From: Antilocapra americana
Lineage: Eukaryota > Chordata > Mammalia > Artiodactyla > Antilocapridae
DNA: 64,000 nucleotides
Reading direction: 5' to 3'
Assembly: GCA_007570785.1 (NCBI GenBank)
Contig: ML662449.1
Location: 12,215,564 to 12,279,563, forward strand
Shown here one piece after another: positions 23,263-34,835 of the stretch. The notes beneath the pieces were generated by a model. That model was given only the letters and a program-made list of their open reading frames with translations, did no database searches and was not told the DNA's origin. The position numbers and the translations under genes were made by a program. Position 1 is the stretch's first letter, and every line of letters begins with the position of its first letter.

Positions 23263-23978
23263 TCTAGATCTTAGCCCATTTCCTGCAGAGTCCTTTGGAG
23301 CCTAGTAGTTTGGGTCAGGTACAGCTGTATCATGAGAAAGGAAAGGTGTTGAATAAATTCTGTCGAAGAATCTTGTGTTGAACATCCACTGAGTGTGAAG
23401 CACTGCTAATTTGCAAACCCGGGATGTGAGATTTGGTATGGAGATGAAGCACACTAGTCTTTCGTATAATGATTGTGAAAGGAATCCTTTTGCTGGCAAG
23501 AATAGTAGATCTGACTTGAGACAAAATTGTGAAGTCTCCGTGTGTCCCACTATCTGGCCCTTCTTGAACCTCTTCTGTTCTTTCTTTGACTTAGCTGGCC
23601 TCTCCTTCTCCTCCACCCTATATCTTCTGTCTGTGCTCTACAACCAGCACTGCACTCAGAAATAGGTCACATGCACCCCAGTGCATCTTTGATGTAAGAC
23701 TTATCTTCGGATTATCCAGGAATGCCTACTTCAAGGTTTATTTAGTTATCTGGCTCCAGACATGCCATGACAGGTCATGGTATCCCCAACCTCACCGAGC
23801 TTATATTTTGGTAGGTGTAGGCTCACATGAGTTCTTATAATAGGATAAAATGAAATGAAAACTCTAAAGGGGACTATATAAAGTGAGGCTGGACCCCAAG
23901 CTGATTAATACAAGGCATTGTTCTTTTCTGTGGTGATGGAAATATTATAAAACTTGATGGGAACATTGGCTGCATGGG
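23263..23978. other. Intergenic, no recognised feature
   Basis: Overlapping frames on both strands at 23302-23665 are unsupported. Confidence 0.35.
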
Positions 23979-24202
23979 TATGTGCGTCCTAAGTTGCTTC
24001 AGTTGTGTCTTACTCCTTGTGACCCTATGGACTGTAGCCTGCCAGGCTCCTCTATCCTTGGGATTCTCCAGGCAAAAATACTGGAGTGGGTTGCCATGCA
24101 CTTCTCCAAGGGATCTTCCGGACTCAGGGATTGAAACCACGTCTCTTATGTCCCCTGCATTGGCAGGTGGATTCTTTACCACTAGTGCCACCTGGGAAGC
24201 CC
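23979..24202 (-). mobile_element. Bov-tA SINE
   Basis: Reverse-oriented: gcttcagttgtgtcttactc, ccaggctcctctatccttgg, gccatgcacttctccaaggg, then accactagtgccacctggga. The 'cactagtgccacctggg' head marks the subfamily that carries a 'ggtggcgctagtgg' head. Confidence 0.9.
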
Positions 24203-24379
24203 TTGGATGCATAGGGAGTATCTGTTCGCAAAGTTCATCAGATTGTGCACTGAAGACCTATACATACTACCTAAATAAAACCTGTTTTTGTTGTTGTTGT
24301 TGAAGAAATGAGAAAAGAAGTATCAGTAAGCAGACACAGAGCCATTCCCAAATGCCATTTGGTCAGTCATCTGTCTAAG

Positions 24380-24500
24380 AGTCATTCATTCAGCAAATAT
24401 TTCTTGAGCAGCTAATATGTATTAGGACTGTTCTAGAATCCATCAATGAAGAGACAAAACTACCTGTCTTCATGGAGCTTACATTCTAGCAAGACCCTTT
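24380..24500 (-). mobile_element. L2 3' end, antisense
   Basis: Reads gtcattcattcagcaaatat, ttcttgagcagctaatatgt and ctgttctaga, then catggagcttacattctagc. This is the reverse complement of the L2 terminus. Confidence 0.7.
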
Positions 24501-25765
24501 AGGGGGCAGAGGAGAGAGAGGTTTCCCCTGGTCTCAGCTGGAGCCCCTGGAATTTCTGTGTTCAAATGCCCCAATGACCCATGCAAAAGGGGTATTCGTG
24601 AACAAGACTCACAAAGCAGAAAACAAAAGTTCCTCACAAGCTTCATAGCCTAGAACTTCTCTTTCAGGTGAGGCCCAGAGGAAGAGACTGCAAATCTTCC
24701 AGCCCCAACCCCAGAGTCTCCCTGTGACTTGGGGAAGGGGAACAACAACCACATCACCGCCCCACCAGCCACTCCACAGGCGGAAAAGACAGCGCTTCTG
24801 CCAGAGGGTCTGGGCTCCTGGCACATCTGCGAACAGGGCGTGGGCTCTGGCCAAAGCCCCAAACCAGAAGGTGGAAATTCTGAGTGCTGGGAGAGGCGAG
24901 ACGTGTTGGTGCTCTTAGAAACCAAACCTGTGTCCTTAGAAACGCCACAGCAGGGCTTGGCAGAGTGGCTGGGAGTTGATGGTACTACAGTGAATCACAG
25001 AAACTCCAGGCAAGAAAAGGCCATTTGAGAACGGAGGCAGGCTCTTTTGAAGTCTCAATATCTTCATTAAATAAAGGATCCAAGAGGCCTCAATCATACA
25101 GCAAAGTATAATAACATCATATATAATGAGGGAAAATGAAGCAACATCTAGTTATTGTTAATTTAAAATGACCTAAGTGACATGTAATATTTTAATTTAT
25201 AAAGATAACACAACTTATGCAGTAAATCATATTTTGCAGTTAGGTATTTTTTCAGTAACAACCATAAGATAATTTTACAAGAGCAGAGTTAGGGTTGCTG
25301 TTTGTGAGGCTTATCGTAACATTGCTTAGCTCTTTTTCCAGTTTTTGCTCTTCCTATAATCTGTTTTTTGTTGTTCTTGCTCTTATTCTTTGGTTGGCCA
25401 CACTCATGTTAATCCCTTCTCTTCTTAACTGAAAGCATATAAAAACTTCCAGATGATATAGGAACTTCATTTAGAGGTTGAATAAGTGCAAAGACTTAAA
25501 TTCAGAAAGAGGTTCCTTAAGCCTAAAAATAGGGAAAACTTCAGCAATGTTATGAAAATGACCAAAATGTCCCAATGACCCCAGAAAAACTGAGGACTCA
25601 AGTTCTTGCCAACACAATGGAACTCTTCACCACACGTGGTCTCATTCACTGGTTTGCCCAGGGCAGCAAACTGACCCACAAGGGCAAGGAAATGGAAAAA
25701 AAAAAAAGACACAGTTTAGAGAGATCAACACAACATTCTTTTGGAATTTGGAATGCTTACCTATT
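24501..25765. other. Intergenic, no recognised gene
   Basis: 24609-25028 is somewhat GC-rich and has overlapping frames on both strands, none recognisable. 25040-25480 is AT-rich. Confidence 0.35.
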
Positions 25766-25985
25766 TTTTGTAGAAGTTGTCAAAGTTTTCTGTAAAGGTT
25801 CAGAGAGTAGATGTTGCAGCCTTTGTGGTCTTCGTCAAAATTATTCAACACTGCCGTTATCACAGGAATACAGCCAAAGACAAGAAATGAACAAATAGGC
25901 ACGGTTGTGTTCCAAAAAACTTTATTGACAAAAGCAGGCTGTAGGTGGGATATAACCCACAGGCAGGTTGCTTGCCAGTCCCTGT
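25766..25985 (+). mobile_element. hAT/Charlie-type DNA transposon remnant
   Basis: Reads gtcaaagttttctgtaaagg, tgcagcctttgtggtcttcg, attattcaacactgccgtta, ggttgtgttccaaaaaactt and tattgacaaaagcaggctgt. This is an old mammalian non-autonomous element with the 'ttctgtaaagggccaga ... ttccaataaaactttattta' layout. I do not assign the exact family. Confidence 0.7.
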
Positions 25986-27119
25986 ATTATTGGCTGCATG
26001 ACAGCAGGCCAGAGACAACTACAAACAGGAGTCAGGGAAGAAGGGCTAAAAGATGGAGTCAGGGACTACGATGCTCACAGCATTACCTTTTCCTTGTGGA
26101 CTTGTAGGTGGCCTACATTTTCCCAACCTCTCTCATAGTGAAGTAGGGCCATGTGACTAAACTCTGAATAATGGAATATGAGCAGAAAGAAAGTCTTCCA
26201 TCTTCAGGCCTGGCTCCTTAAAAATGTCCCAGGAGATCTCTGTGTTCTCACTTGCTCTTCCCTTATCTGATGGCTGGGTACAGAGGACTCATGGAGGACA
26301 CCGTGGCCCTGGAAGGGAGGTATGCCAAGTGGCAAAAGCAGAAAAGTATAAGAAACCTAGGTTCCTAGATAATGGGTTTAAGCAGAGCTTCCTTGCCAAT
26401 ACCCTTGGGCTTGGACAGGAGGTGGGCGTTATCTTTTTATTTTGCAAATTGCTGAACTTGGGAGTTTGTTGGTAGAGTAATCAGGGTTACTGACTGTAAT
26501 ACAGAATCCAAGGATCATGTTGCCTTCAGTCACAGACACCTTCCCCACCGCCTTCCCCTCACCCAAAACCCAGAAATTGGATGCAACATGTACTTTTAAA
26601 CTTGTGGCAAGGATAGGGTTGAAATCAGCAGAGATTTTTTTTAATTTGGGGCTAAAAAAACAATGAGAGCCTGTGATCCTGCCTTAACTGCAAATTTAAG
26701 TCTGTTTTTTTAAAGGAGTTCTCAAATGTTTTGTGTAAAATGAGTCTATTTGATTTTCATACCAGCTTTGTGAGCAAGGGTATTAGTTAGAACCCTTTAG
26801 TTTTGAGAAGCTGAGACCATTTAAGATAGCTGTGAGCAAAACTGGGGAACTTATGATAAAAGATGAGGGCATTTCCTCAGACCTGAAGATAGAAGGAAAG
26901 CTCAGTCTCAGGCCAGGCCAGGGTTCAGCAACTGGAAATCAGTCAAGACCGTCTCTCAGCTCTGCCTCTCCCACAAGCTACTCTGTTCTTCTATAGCCCA
27001 ACTTCCTTTCTCAAAGATGGCCAAGCCCAGAGACTGAGGCTTTTCATTTCTTCCTTTCAAAAAATCAATTCAGACTGAACCTGAACCTCCTGGTACTGAT
27101 TCTAAAATCCCAGGAGAGG
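25986..27119. other. Intergenic, no recognised gene
   Basis: No exon seen. 26224-26475 (+, 83 codons) has no recognised domain. Confidence 0.35.
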
Positions 27120-27360
27120 TTCAGGATCAACACGTACACACTGCTATATTTAAAATAGATAACCAACAAGGACCTACTGTATAGCACAGGGAACTGGGCT
27201 CAATATTCTGTAACAATCTAATTAGGAAAAGAATTTGAAAAAGAATAGGTCCATGTATATGTATAACTGAATCCCTTTGTCGTACAACTGAAACTAACAC
27301 ATTACTAATCAACTCTACTCCAATATAAAATAAAATGTTTTAAAAAATAAAATATAATCC
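27120..27360 (+). mobile_element. Artiodactyl L1 3' end
   Basis: Reads taaaatagataaccaacaag, gacctactgtatagcacagg, atgtatatgtataactgaat, acaactgaaactaacacatt and atcaactctactccaatata, then A-rich sequence. This is the 3' terminus of the ruminant L1 lineage, strongly 5'-truncated. Confidence 0.88.
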
Positions 27361-27834
27361 CAAGACAGGAAGTCTGATTAGACCTATGTGAGGATGGTGT
27401 CCGCTCCTGGTTCAACCTGCTGTGGCCACAGGTTGGGCCATCCTGGGGCAACTCCCCATGCAGGTAGACAGGGCAGATATGTTTTCCTTTTTCTAATCCG
27501 ATTAGACCTACAGGCAAGGCAAACATTCCCACAAGAAAAGTGTGGCACAGAGACATTACTGACTTTGTGAAAGCCACCTAGATGCCTCAGCAAAGCTGGT
27601 GTCACAGCCATCCTTGCTGTTTATCCCATTGCCCCATCTCTCACCACAGATATGCGGCTTCCCACACAAATCAGTCTTGCTTTCAGATACTTACCAAAAA
27701 TGCAGCCTTCTCCAAAGATAGGTCTGGATTTCCCTACCGCCCTTCCAAAGCTTATGCTTGCTTTGCCATGACCAGCAGGGTAAGATGTGGGAGAAAGAGA
27801 CAGGAGGGCCATGGATTTCCAGGGTGGTTTGTAA
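27361..27834. other. Intergenic, no recognised feature
   Basis: Overlapping frames on both strands between 27305 and 27839 are unsupported. Confidence 0.35.
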
Positions 27835-28154
27835 AGTGAAAGCGAAAGTGAAAATCCCTCTGTCATGTCTGACTCTTTGTAACCCCATGGACTGTATAGT
27901 CCATGAAATTTTCCAGGCCAAAATATTGGAGTGGGTAGCCGTTTCCTTCTCCAGAGGATCTTCCCAACCCAAGATCGAACCCAGGTCTCTCGCATTGCAG
28001 GCAGATTCTTTATCAGCTGAGCCACTAAGGGAAACCCAAGAATACTGGAGTGGGTAGCCTAACCCTTCTTCAGTGGATCTTCTCGACCCTGGAATTGAAC
28101 CAGAGTCTCCTGCATTGCAGGCAGATTATTTATTAGCTGAGCTACCAGGGAATC
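27835..28154 (-). mobile_element. Bov-tA SINE with duplicated tRNA-head segment
   Basis: The reverse copy begins with BovA (ccctctgtcatgtctgactc) and reaches gagccactaagggaaaccc at about 28038. A second, partial copy of the 'actggagtgggtagcc ... gagctaccaggga' segment follows directly (about 28044-28154). Confidence 0.88.
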
Positions 28155-28228
28155 GTTTGAAGAGCCTCTGGTATAAATCACTCCTGGACTCTAGGCTGAA
28201 AATTACTTAAGTAGTATGATTACTACTA

Positions 28229-28576
28229 TTGTTGTTGTTCAGTTGCTAAGTCATGTGCGACTCTGCGATGCCATGAATCGCAGCATGCCAGGCTTCGCTG
28301 TCCTTCACTATCTCCCAGAGTTTGCTCAATGTCCATTGAGTCAGTGATGCCATCCAACCATCTCATCCTCTGTCATCCCCTTCTCCACTTACCCTCAATC
28401 TTTCCCAGCATCAGGGTCTTTTCCAATGAGTCAGCTCTTCGCATGAGGTGGCCAAAGTATTGGAGCTTCAAGCTTCAGCACCAATCCTGCCAATGAATAT
28501 TCAGGATTGGTTTCCTTTAGGACTGACTGGTTTGATCTCCTTGCTGTCCAAGGGACTCTCAAGAGTCTTCTACGGT
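28229..28576 (-). mobile_element. BovB LINE 3' end, antisense
   Basis: Runs from gttgttcagttgctaagtca through catccaaccatctcatcctc and cagcatcagggtcttttcca to ccaagggactctcaagagtc. This is the last ~350 bases of BovB, severely 5'-truncated. Confidence 0.92.
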
Positions 28577-28984
28577 ACTAAATAATATAATTAATTTAAA
28601 AAAATTGTACAAGTAGCAATAGATCAGAAAGTTTTGGTGTACAGAAATCTTCTCTTTCAGTACTGGCCTAGCATAGCTCTTGATACCTAGTAGTTACTCA
28701 ATACATGTTTGTTGAAAGACTGAATGACTGTGTGTTTCCTGCAGAAAAATTAGAATGTATTGAATAACAAAAGGAAGACAATAAAATTTACGCATAATCC
28801 CCTTGAAATGTGTCCTTCATACATTTTTTACAAAAATAAGATTTTATTGTACCTACTATCTTGTTTGTTTCCTTCCTTCCTCTCCCTCTCCCCACTTTTT
28901 CCCTCCTTTCTTTCACTTTACAGTATTTTAGTAGTAACAGTCTAGGTAGGAGTCATCTTATGATCACACTTATTTATTGAAGCT
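28577..28984. other. Intergenic with an L2 scrap and a CT-rich tract
   Basis: 28665-28730 (ctagcatagctcttgatacc, tactcaatacatgtttgttg) resembles the terminal part of L2 on the plus strand. 28869-28920 is pyrimidine-rich (ccttccttcctctccctctc). Confidence 0.5.
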
Positions 28985-29240
28985 ATTCTTCATTAGGTTG
29001 TTTCCAGCTTTTTCCCTGTTCTAAATAGGCTGTAATGAATTCCCTGGCATCTCAGTCTTTAGGCATATCTTAGACTGATTCCTTGGGTAACTTCCTAGAA
29101 GTTGAATTCCCAACCGCACTTTCAGTGGGAATTTCGAATGGCAGATGCACTTGGGATGCTTTTTGCCAAATGGCTTGCCAACAAAGCTCTTCAAAGCACA
29201 CTTCTCCCAGCACTGTTTGAGAGTGTATGTTTTCAAAGGT
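28985..29240 (-). mobile_element. Decayed L1 fragment, antisense
   Basis: Reads ttcattaggttgtttccagc, ctaaataggctgtaatgaat and cctagaagttgaattcccaa, then the 'ttttgccaaatggcttgcc' phrase. This follows antisense text of old mammalian L1 copies ('aggttgtttccagttttt ... tagaagtggaattgctg'). Confidence 0.6.
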
Positions 29241-29776
29241 CTGAATTTTAAAAATTCTGCTTTATAAAATGCCTTTAGGAAGCCTGTCTGTTTTTCCTGT
29301 CCAGGTGAGACTCCTGACAGGAAAGGCTGGCCTGGGCATCTTGATACTTCAGGAGGCTGTTGTCCTGGGAGGTCCGTGGGAAGCCAGTCAGGAGGGCTTT
29401 AATCTGGAACAGCCTCTTGGCCCATCAGCCGCCCTTTGCACTTCAGAAAAAGAACAGAAAATAGGAAGTCTCAGTGATCACACCCTCTGAAGTGGGCAAA
29501 CTGTTGTTTGACAAGCAGAGAGATTTCTTTTTACAGTGTTTTCAGCAGAAATTGAATCCTTTGGAGGCCAGAGGCCACAGGATATGATGATTACAGGAAC
29601 ATGACATTGACCAAGTGAGTGGAGCATGAGTCCAAGGACCACACAAGGCAGTCCCTTGGCTCCTTCCCACCTGGGAATAGAGGTGAGCCCAAGTCTTGAC
29701 TGGGCCAAGCCCTAGATGGCCAGGCTCATCACCAATGATCTTAAAACCACATTATGTTATTAGCTGTTATTGGAAG
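29241..29776. other. Intergenic, no recognised feature
   Basis: No gene seen. 29767-29776 is the left target duplication of the next SINE. Confidence 0.35.
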
Positions 29777-29975
29777 GGTGCCTAGATGTTTAGCCATGTC
29801 CAACTCTTTGCGACCCCGTCAGACTCTTCTGTATATGGGGATTCTCCAGGCAAGAATATTGGAGTGGGTTGCCATGCCCTCCTCTAGGGGATCTTCCTAA
29901 TCTAGGGATCTTCCTAATCCAGATCTCCCGCATTGCAGGCAAATTCTTTACTGTCTGAGCCACCAGGGAAGCCTA
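29777..29975 (-). mobile_element. Bov-tA SINE with short internal duplication
   Basis: Reverse copy from agccatgtccaactctttgc to gagccaccagggaagcc. The phrase gggatcttcctaatc is duplicated in tandem at about 29888-29920. The flanking ttattggaag is repeated at 29767-29776 and 29976-29985. Confidence 0.9.
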
Positions 29976-29985
29976 TTATTGGAAG

Positions 29986-30493
29986 AAGATCTATTAAAAG
30001 CTCATCATTTGGGGCATGTAGTGGTGAAGAGAAGTGCAGAAACAGAAAGTGTGCCTGCTCTCTATCCTCCTCGTCCCAAGTGATACTCCAGATGTTGCAG
30101 GCTTGACTCTGCAGTTCAGCCTTAGTTCAGCCTCCTGCCCACCAAGGAGTCAAACACACACACTGTCCCTCCCCAACATGGACTGCTCAGTGTCCCACTT
30201 AAGGGTATGGAGTGGCTCCAATGGCTAGGGGAACTTGAGGTCCAGCATCCCCATCCTTCTCACTGTCCCCACTCATCCCTCTCAGGGTCTATATTCCCAT
30301 TTGCCAGCCTAACATGGAGGGTCCTTAGGGACCCTTGCCCTTCCTCATTTCATAGGGATGAATAGTCGTCCACAAGGTGGAGAGTCCCATCGCTGAGAGC
30401 CAGTGGCTGATAGGAAAGTGGGTGGCAGGGCACCTGGCAGAGTTAGCCTTTGGCACTTGTCTTTGGATAATTATGCCATTCTTAAATACCATT
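29986..30493. other. Intergenic, no recognised feature
   Basis: Short frames only (30034-30228, 30325-30540); nothing recognisable. Confidence 0.35.
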
Positions 30494-30706
30494 GGGCTTC
30501 CCTGATGGCTCAGATGGTAAAGAATCCGCCTGCAATGCAAGAGACACGGATTTGATCCCTGGGTTAGGCAGATCCCCTGGAGAAGGGAATGGCTACTGAA
30601 TCCAGTATTCTTGCCTGGAAAATCCCATGGAAAGAGGAGCCTGGTGGGCTATAGTCCATGGGGTCACAAAGAGTCAGACATGACTAACACTTTCACTGTC
30701 ACTTTA
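30494..30706 (+). mobile_element. Bov-tA SINE
   Basis: Forward copy from gggcttccctgatggctcag to aagagtcagacatgactaac, ending in actttcactgtcacttt. A short reverse BovA scrap follows at about 30715-30765 (ttagttgccaagttgtgtcc). Confidence 0.92.
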
Positions 30707-30765
30707 AGTACCAAGTTGGTGGTGGTTTTAGTTGCCAAGTTGTGTCCGATTCTTGAGACCCTGTG

Positions 30766-32169
30766 ATGATGAGTTTACCTCTATTCTCTTTCAACAGACT
30801 TTCTGCTGGAAGCATCTCTGTGGGCCTGAACTGCCTGCCATGCTTCCGGCAGACTACTCTATCTACATGCAGCATCCCAAAGTCATCTGATAGGGCATCA
30901 TCTCAGTCCTTCTCTTTTTGGGCCTCCAACTTAATTGAATAGGCCCTTCTCTGTTTCTGCATCATATTTTCCTTACCCTTGAAGCAAAATTCAATTTATC
31001 AGAGAGTTGCCTTCATTACTCACTAAGCTGGGATAATCCCTGGAAAACATGTGAAGTACATGGAGTACCCAGCTCCCTGCATTTCAGTGCCTCTCAATCA
31101 GCCCCAGAAACTCCCATCTCACCTCCACTTCTAATGCTGCCTCCTCCTGCTCCTGGCTTTTCTCCTGCCGTATGTCCTAGCCTAGGAGGCAGGTCTATGG
31201 CAAACTGTGATTTTAAGCAGTTGACTTCATCTTCCTGGACCTTAGTTTTAAAAAAATGACAATATCAGATCACTGAATGATGTATGCCTCCTGTCAGTTC
31301 CCTGTCTCACCTTAGACCTAGCCTTCCAGGTCCCACTCCCGCAGGATCAATATGCTATCCTTCCAGACATTTTCTTTGAATTCTTCTCAAGTGTCTTCTA
31401 GAGGTGGGGCCGCACTTCCAGAGTATAACTCTCCTGCGGGGAACAGCACAGCCTGGATGCTCTGGAGCCTGACCTTGTGGTGGCCACCACTCACTGCAAA
31501 CAAGTAGCCACCCAGAACTTGCTTGTCTGTTTGTACAAATTCATGCATAAGTAGGAATTTTCCCTGTGTTTGGTCATGGGTGAGGTGAAGTGGACTTTGA
31601 GCCTATTGCACTGTGAACACAAACTAACTTTAAATTTCACGGCGGTGTTTCACATACAGAGGTGTTCATCAAAACCTGTGTAGGGCACTCCACCTGACCC
31701 TGCTGACCTAAAAAGTGTCTAATGATTTTCTTCGCTTAACCAGGGAGTTACTTTTTTTGGAAAAGAGAAAGTCTGGCCCCTTTCTCCTCTAGTGCCCTGA
31801 GTGGGTTGTCATAGGTTCTAGGTTGGATTCAAAAAAGAAGTGTGTGCTCTTTGGGTTAAAGATGAAAGCCACACAGGTGAACTGAAGGCAGTTAGAAAAC
31901 AGGCAGATGCAAACACAGTCTCATAATCTCACATCTGCAAATGACTGAAAATCTACCCAAGAAGTAGGATGTGACAGCCTGGCTGAGTAATCAAAGCAGG
32001 AGTCTGCTCAGTGAGGAAAATCTTAAACAAACAAACATCCCCCTACCCCCAAACCCCATAACAAACAAAAGCCAAAATAAACCTAGAAAACCCAAACAAC
32101 AACAGTAACTACAAGATTAGATGACTGCTAAGGCTCTTAGGACTCTCCCGAATTACTGCTGAGCAAGCT
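30766..32169. other. Intergenic, no recognised gene
   Basis: No ruminant SINE or exon seen. 32020-32110 is A/C-rich. Confidence 0.35.
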
Positions 32170-32540
32170 CATTAAGGCCTAAGTGGTCGTTTTCCATCTG
32201 CCTGTAGCTGTTGGAGGCGCTCGGGTTGCTTGTTGGAATAAGGATGCTCTGTCATTGCTAGTTTACCAGCCGCTAATTAATCCCTGTGACCCAGCGCAGG
32301 GAGGAGGGTCAGGCATAGGAACCTCCCCTGAAGACTCAGCCGAGATGTTAACCAGAGTCCCAGCTCCCCCTCAAGACTGGCCTGGGGGAGCTGAGATGGG
32401 ACACCACTGTCTCCGGCCACTTGTCACCCTTCCTGAGCTGATGATCACCGAGTCTCCTCAGAGAGTCCTGCCCAGGATCCCGACAAACAGTGAGGAGCAA
32501 AGCCACACTGTGGACAAGCACTGAAGCACTCTGGACTTGT
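32170..32540. other. Unassigned stretch with homeodomain-type sites
   Basis: Repeat-free stretch containing ccgctaattaatccctgtga, which combines a TAATTA homeodomain core with an OTX-like TAATCCC. A 113-codon frame (32183-32524, +) runs through it but has no recognised domain. It may be a conserved noncoding element; this is unproved. Confidence 0.3.
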
Positions 32541-32654
32541 TTTTCTCATCAGCAATGCGAGAACCTCGCCAACTCTACCACCCAGGAGGTACCAGAACCG
32601 CTAAGCTGAGGTCCAGAATACAAAGGATCAGGTGAGGGAGTCATCACTCTAACA

Positions 32655-32885
32655 GCCACCACTTATCAAGCTCTTATTACACACCAGGTGCTATGCTCGG
32701 TGTATTATGGACCTCCTTTTGCTTCAGCCTTACAGCTGTCTTGCAAAGAAGAGTCGTGCAAGCCCCTATTATAGAAGAGAAAAATGAGGAATGATAAAAA
32801 AAAAAAAAAAAGAGTTCAGACTTGTCAAGACTTACACAAAGAGATCATGGAGCTGGTAAGCAGCAGGATTTGAATGCCAATCTCT
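32655..32885 (-). mobile_element. MIR SINE, antisense, with internal A run
   Basis: Reads caccacttatcaagctctta, acaccaggtgctatgctcgg and cccctattatagaagagaaa, then a run of A at about 32797-32812, then ggtaagcagcaggatttgaa. Antisense MIR order is kept. Confidence 0.68.
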
Positions 32886-33174
32886 TTCCTAATGCTTTTT
32901 TTCCTTTGCACGGTACCTCTGAGTGGAGAGAAGTTGGTCCCCTAAAAACCTGTTGCCAAATACAAAGAAGGCGCACTTTATGGAGGACCAGTCAAGCCTT
33001 CAGATGACTGCAGCACTGGAAGATCGTGTAACTGTCACATCATAAGAGGCCCTGAGTTAGAATTACCCAGCAAAGCTGTGCCTAGATTCCTGTGTGAGAT
33101 AATAAATGATCGTTGTCATCGTAAGCTTGTACATTTTGGGATAATTTGAATAACCAATACTGCATTTGTCGACC
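32886..33174. other. Intergenic, no recognised feature
   Basis: Short unsupported frame at 32822-33007; nothing else recognised. Confidence 0.35.
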
Positions 33175-33345
33175 ATTCATTCATTTGACAAACATCCATT
33201 CATTATTTATTGTGACAAGCCCCATGCCACATGCTTAGGGTGTGGTAGTGAACATGATCAGCATGGTACTGCCCTGATGGAAATGATCATTTAGCAGGAG
33301 AGATGAACGTTAAGCAAGCAGACAAACAGGTGAAGGAACATTGAG
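33175..33345 (-). mobile_element. L2 3' end, antisense
   Basis: Reads cattcattcatttgacaaac, catgccacatgcttagggtg and tggtagtgaacatgatcagc, then gatggaaatgatcatttagc. This is the antisense L2 terminus layout, diverged. Confidence 0.6.
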
Positions 33346-33979
33346 AGAGAGAGGAGGCACCTTCTTTAAAATTAAGTTGTTGGGAAAGTTGAAGAGGCGA
33401 CATTAAACCTGAGGAAGACAGAACCAGAAGGTTCTGGCATTCTCCTCTTACTGGCCTCATTTTTGGCTGCCTTGAGTTCTTCTGGAAATGACACAGGGTA
33501 TTAAAGAAACTAGAAATTGAAATGATGGAGAATTCTTATTTTTCTGAGGGAATGAATCTCGCCTATGGAGAAAGTGACCTTCTGCTAGGTGAGTGCTTTA
33601 AGAAGCCCGCTCGGAAAGTTGGTACAGGTCAAATAGCTCTGCATTAGGAAAGGAATTAGGGAGATTTAAGAAGCTACCAAGGAGAGGGTTGGAGAAGGCT
33701 CGAAGCTAGAGAGCGACTTGGGGAGAAAAAGTCTCTAGTGAGGATTTTTATTCTTTTGTTTCTCATGTAAAGTGTGGTAAAATGCTCTTTCTCCCACTGG
33801 CCATTCTTGGCCAGTAAAATCTCTTGTCTTTGAGGATATGACAAGGAGGACAGGGGAGAATATGCCTGCTTTTAAGAATAGCTTCAGGTGAACCCCAGAC
33901 TGTTCACATGAGACCAGCCACTTACAGTAACAATAAATAAATACATAAATGCAGTGGTGTTAATCATAAAAAAAAATAA
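33346..33979. other. Intergenic, no recognised feature
   Basis: No gene or repeat that I can name. Confidence 0.35.
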
Positions 33980-34312
33980 ACGCTTCAGATCATCGTGGCA
34001 ATTCCCAGTGCTGTGGGGGCTGTGCTCTCGATGCTCATCGGTGGCATCGGTGCCCTGCTGACAACTGTGCAGAAGTTGCTAAAGGCAGGGCTCAGGCAGG
34101 TGCTGCAGCAGCTGTCAGCCCTGGCGGCACCTGGCACCATGCCTGGCACTCAGGAGCAGCTCAGAAATGTTGGCAGCATGCTTCCTGCCCCATCACTTCC
34201 TTGTTCTTCAATGCTCTGGGGAGCGAGGCTTACGGACAGCAGAGTGTGGGTTGCAGCCCCTTGTTCTCAGATTCAGGAATGGCTCCATTGCGCTGGACCT
34301 GGGACAGTGTGA
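33980..34312 (+). other. Unrecognised GC-biased open frame (possible exon or pseudogene)
   Basis: A frame open from at least 33980 to the TGA at 34310-34312 (first ATG at 33995, 105 codons). It encodes a small hydrophobic, glycine-rich segment near its start (about residues 3-25) and then a glutamine/leucine-rich part. Third positions are GC-rich, unlike the AT-rich flanks, and an A-rich stretch lies just upstream (33968-33979). A GTGAGT donor-like site overlaps the stop (34309-34314), but no good acceptor precedes the frame. I do not recognise the product; it may be chance, a processed-pseudogene scrap or a noncoding RNA exon. Confidence 0.2.
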
Positions 34313-34671
34313 GTGACAACACAGATCTGACCGCCTAGTTGCCACTTTCTTCTGAAGCTTGCCTGTCTTCCTGGAACAAACCACCTTGTGGATTATTTTT
34401 TTGTTTCCCCTGGGGTAAGTTCTTTCCCATGGGCGTCTTGGTCTCTTCTATGAAAAGGCCTCCACTTCTCCACTAGCCTTCAGAAAGTGTCTAGACTTTC
34501 CTGAACTTGAGAGTGAACATGGCTTAGGTTCAAATAGGAACTTCTGCTACCTATAATATTCCCTGAGGACTGAGACCAAACATAAGCCCAGCAGGGTCTG
34601 ATGGTCTAGACCTGCAATGTCCAATATGGTAGCCATGAGCTACATTTGGTTATTTAAAGTTAGGTTAATGA
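34313..34671. other. Intergenic, no recognised feature
   Basis: Nothing recognised. 34656-34671 is the left target duplication of the next SINE. Confidence 0.35.
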
Positions 34672-34819
34672 GGGACTTCCCTGGTGGGCCAGTGATTAAG
34701 AATCCGTCTTGCATTGGAGGGGATGTGGGTTCAATCCCTGGTCTGGGGAACTAAGATCCTACATGCTATGGAGCAACAAAGCCCATGTGTCACACATACA
34801 TGCACAAGCACACGTACAA
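34672..34819 (+). mobile_element. CHR-type SINE
   Basis: Forward copy: gggacttccctggtgggcca, then ggttcaatccctggtctggg and gaactaagatcctacatgct. The 16-base duplication aaagttaggttaatga (34656-34671) recurs with one mismatch at 34820-34835. Confidence 0.92.
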
Positions 34820-34835
34820 AAAGTTAAGTTAATGA

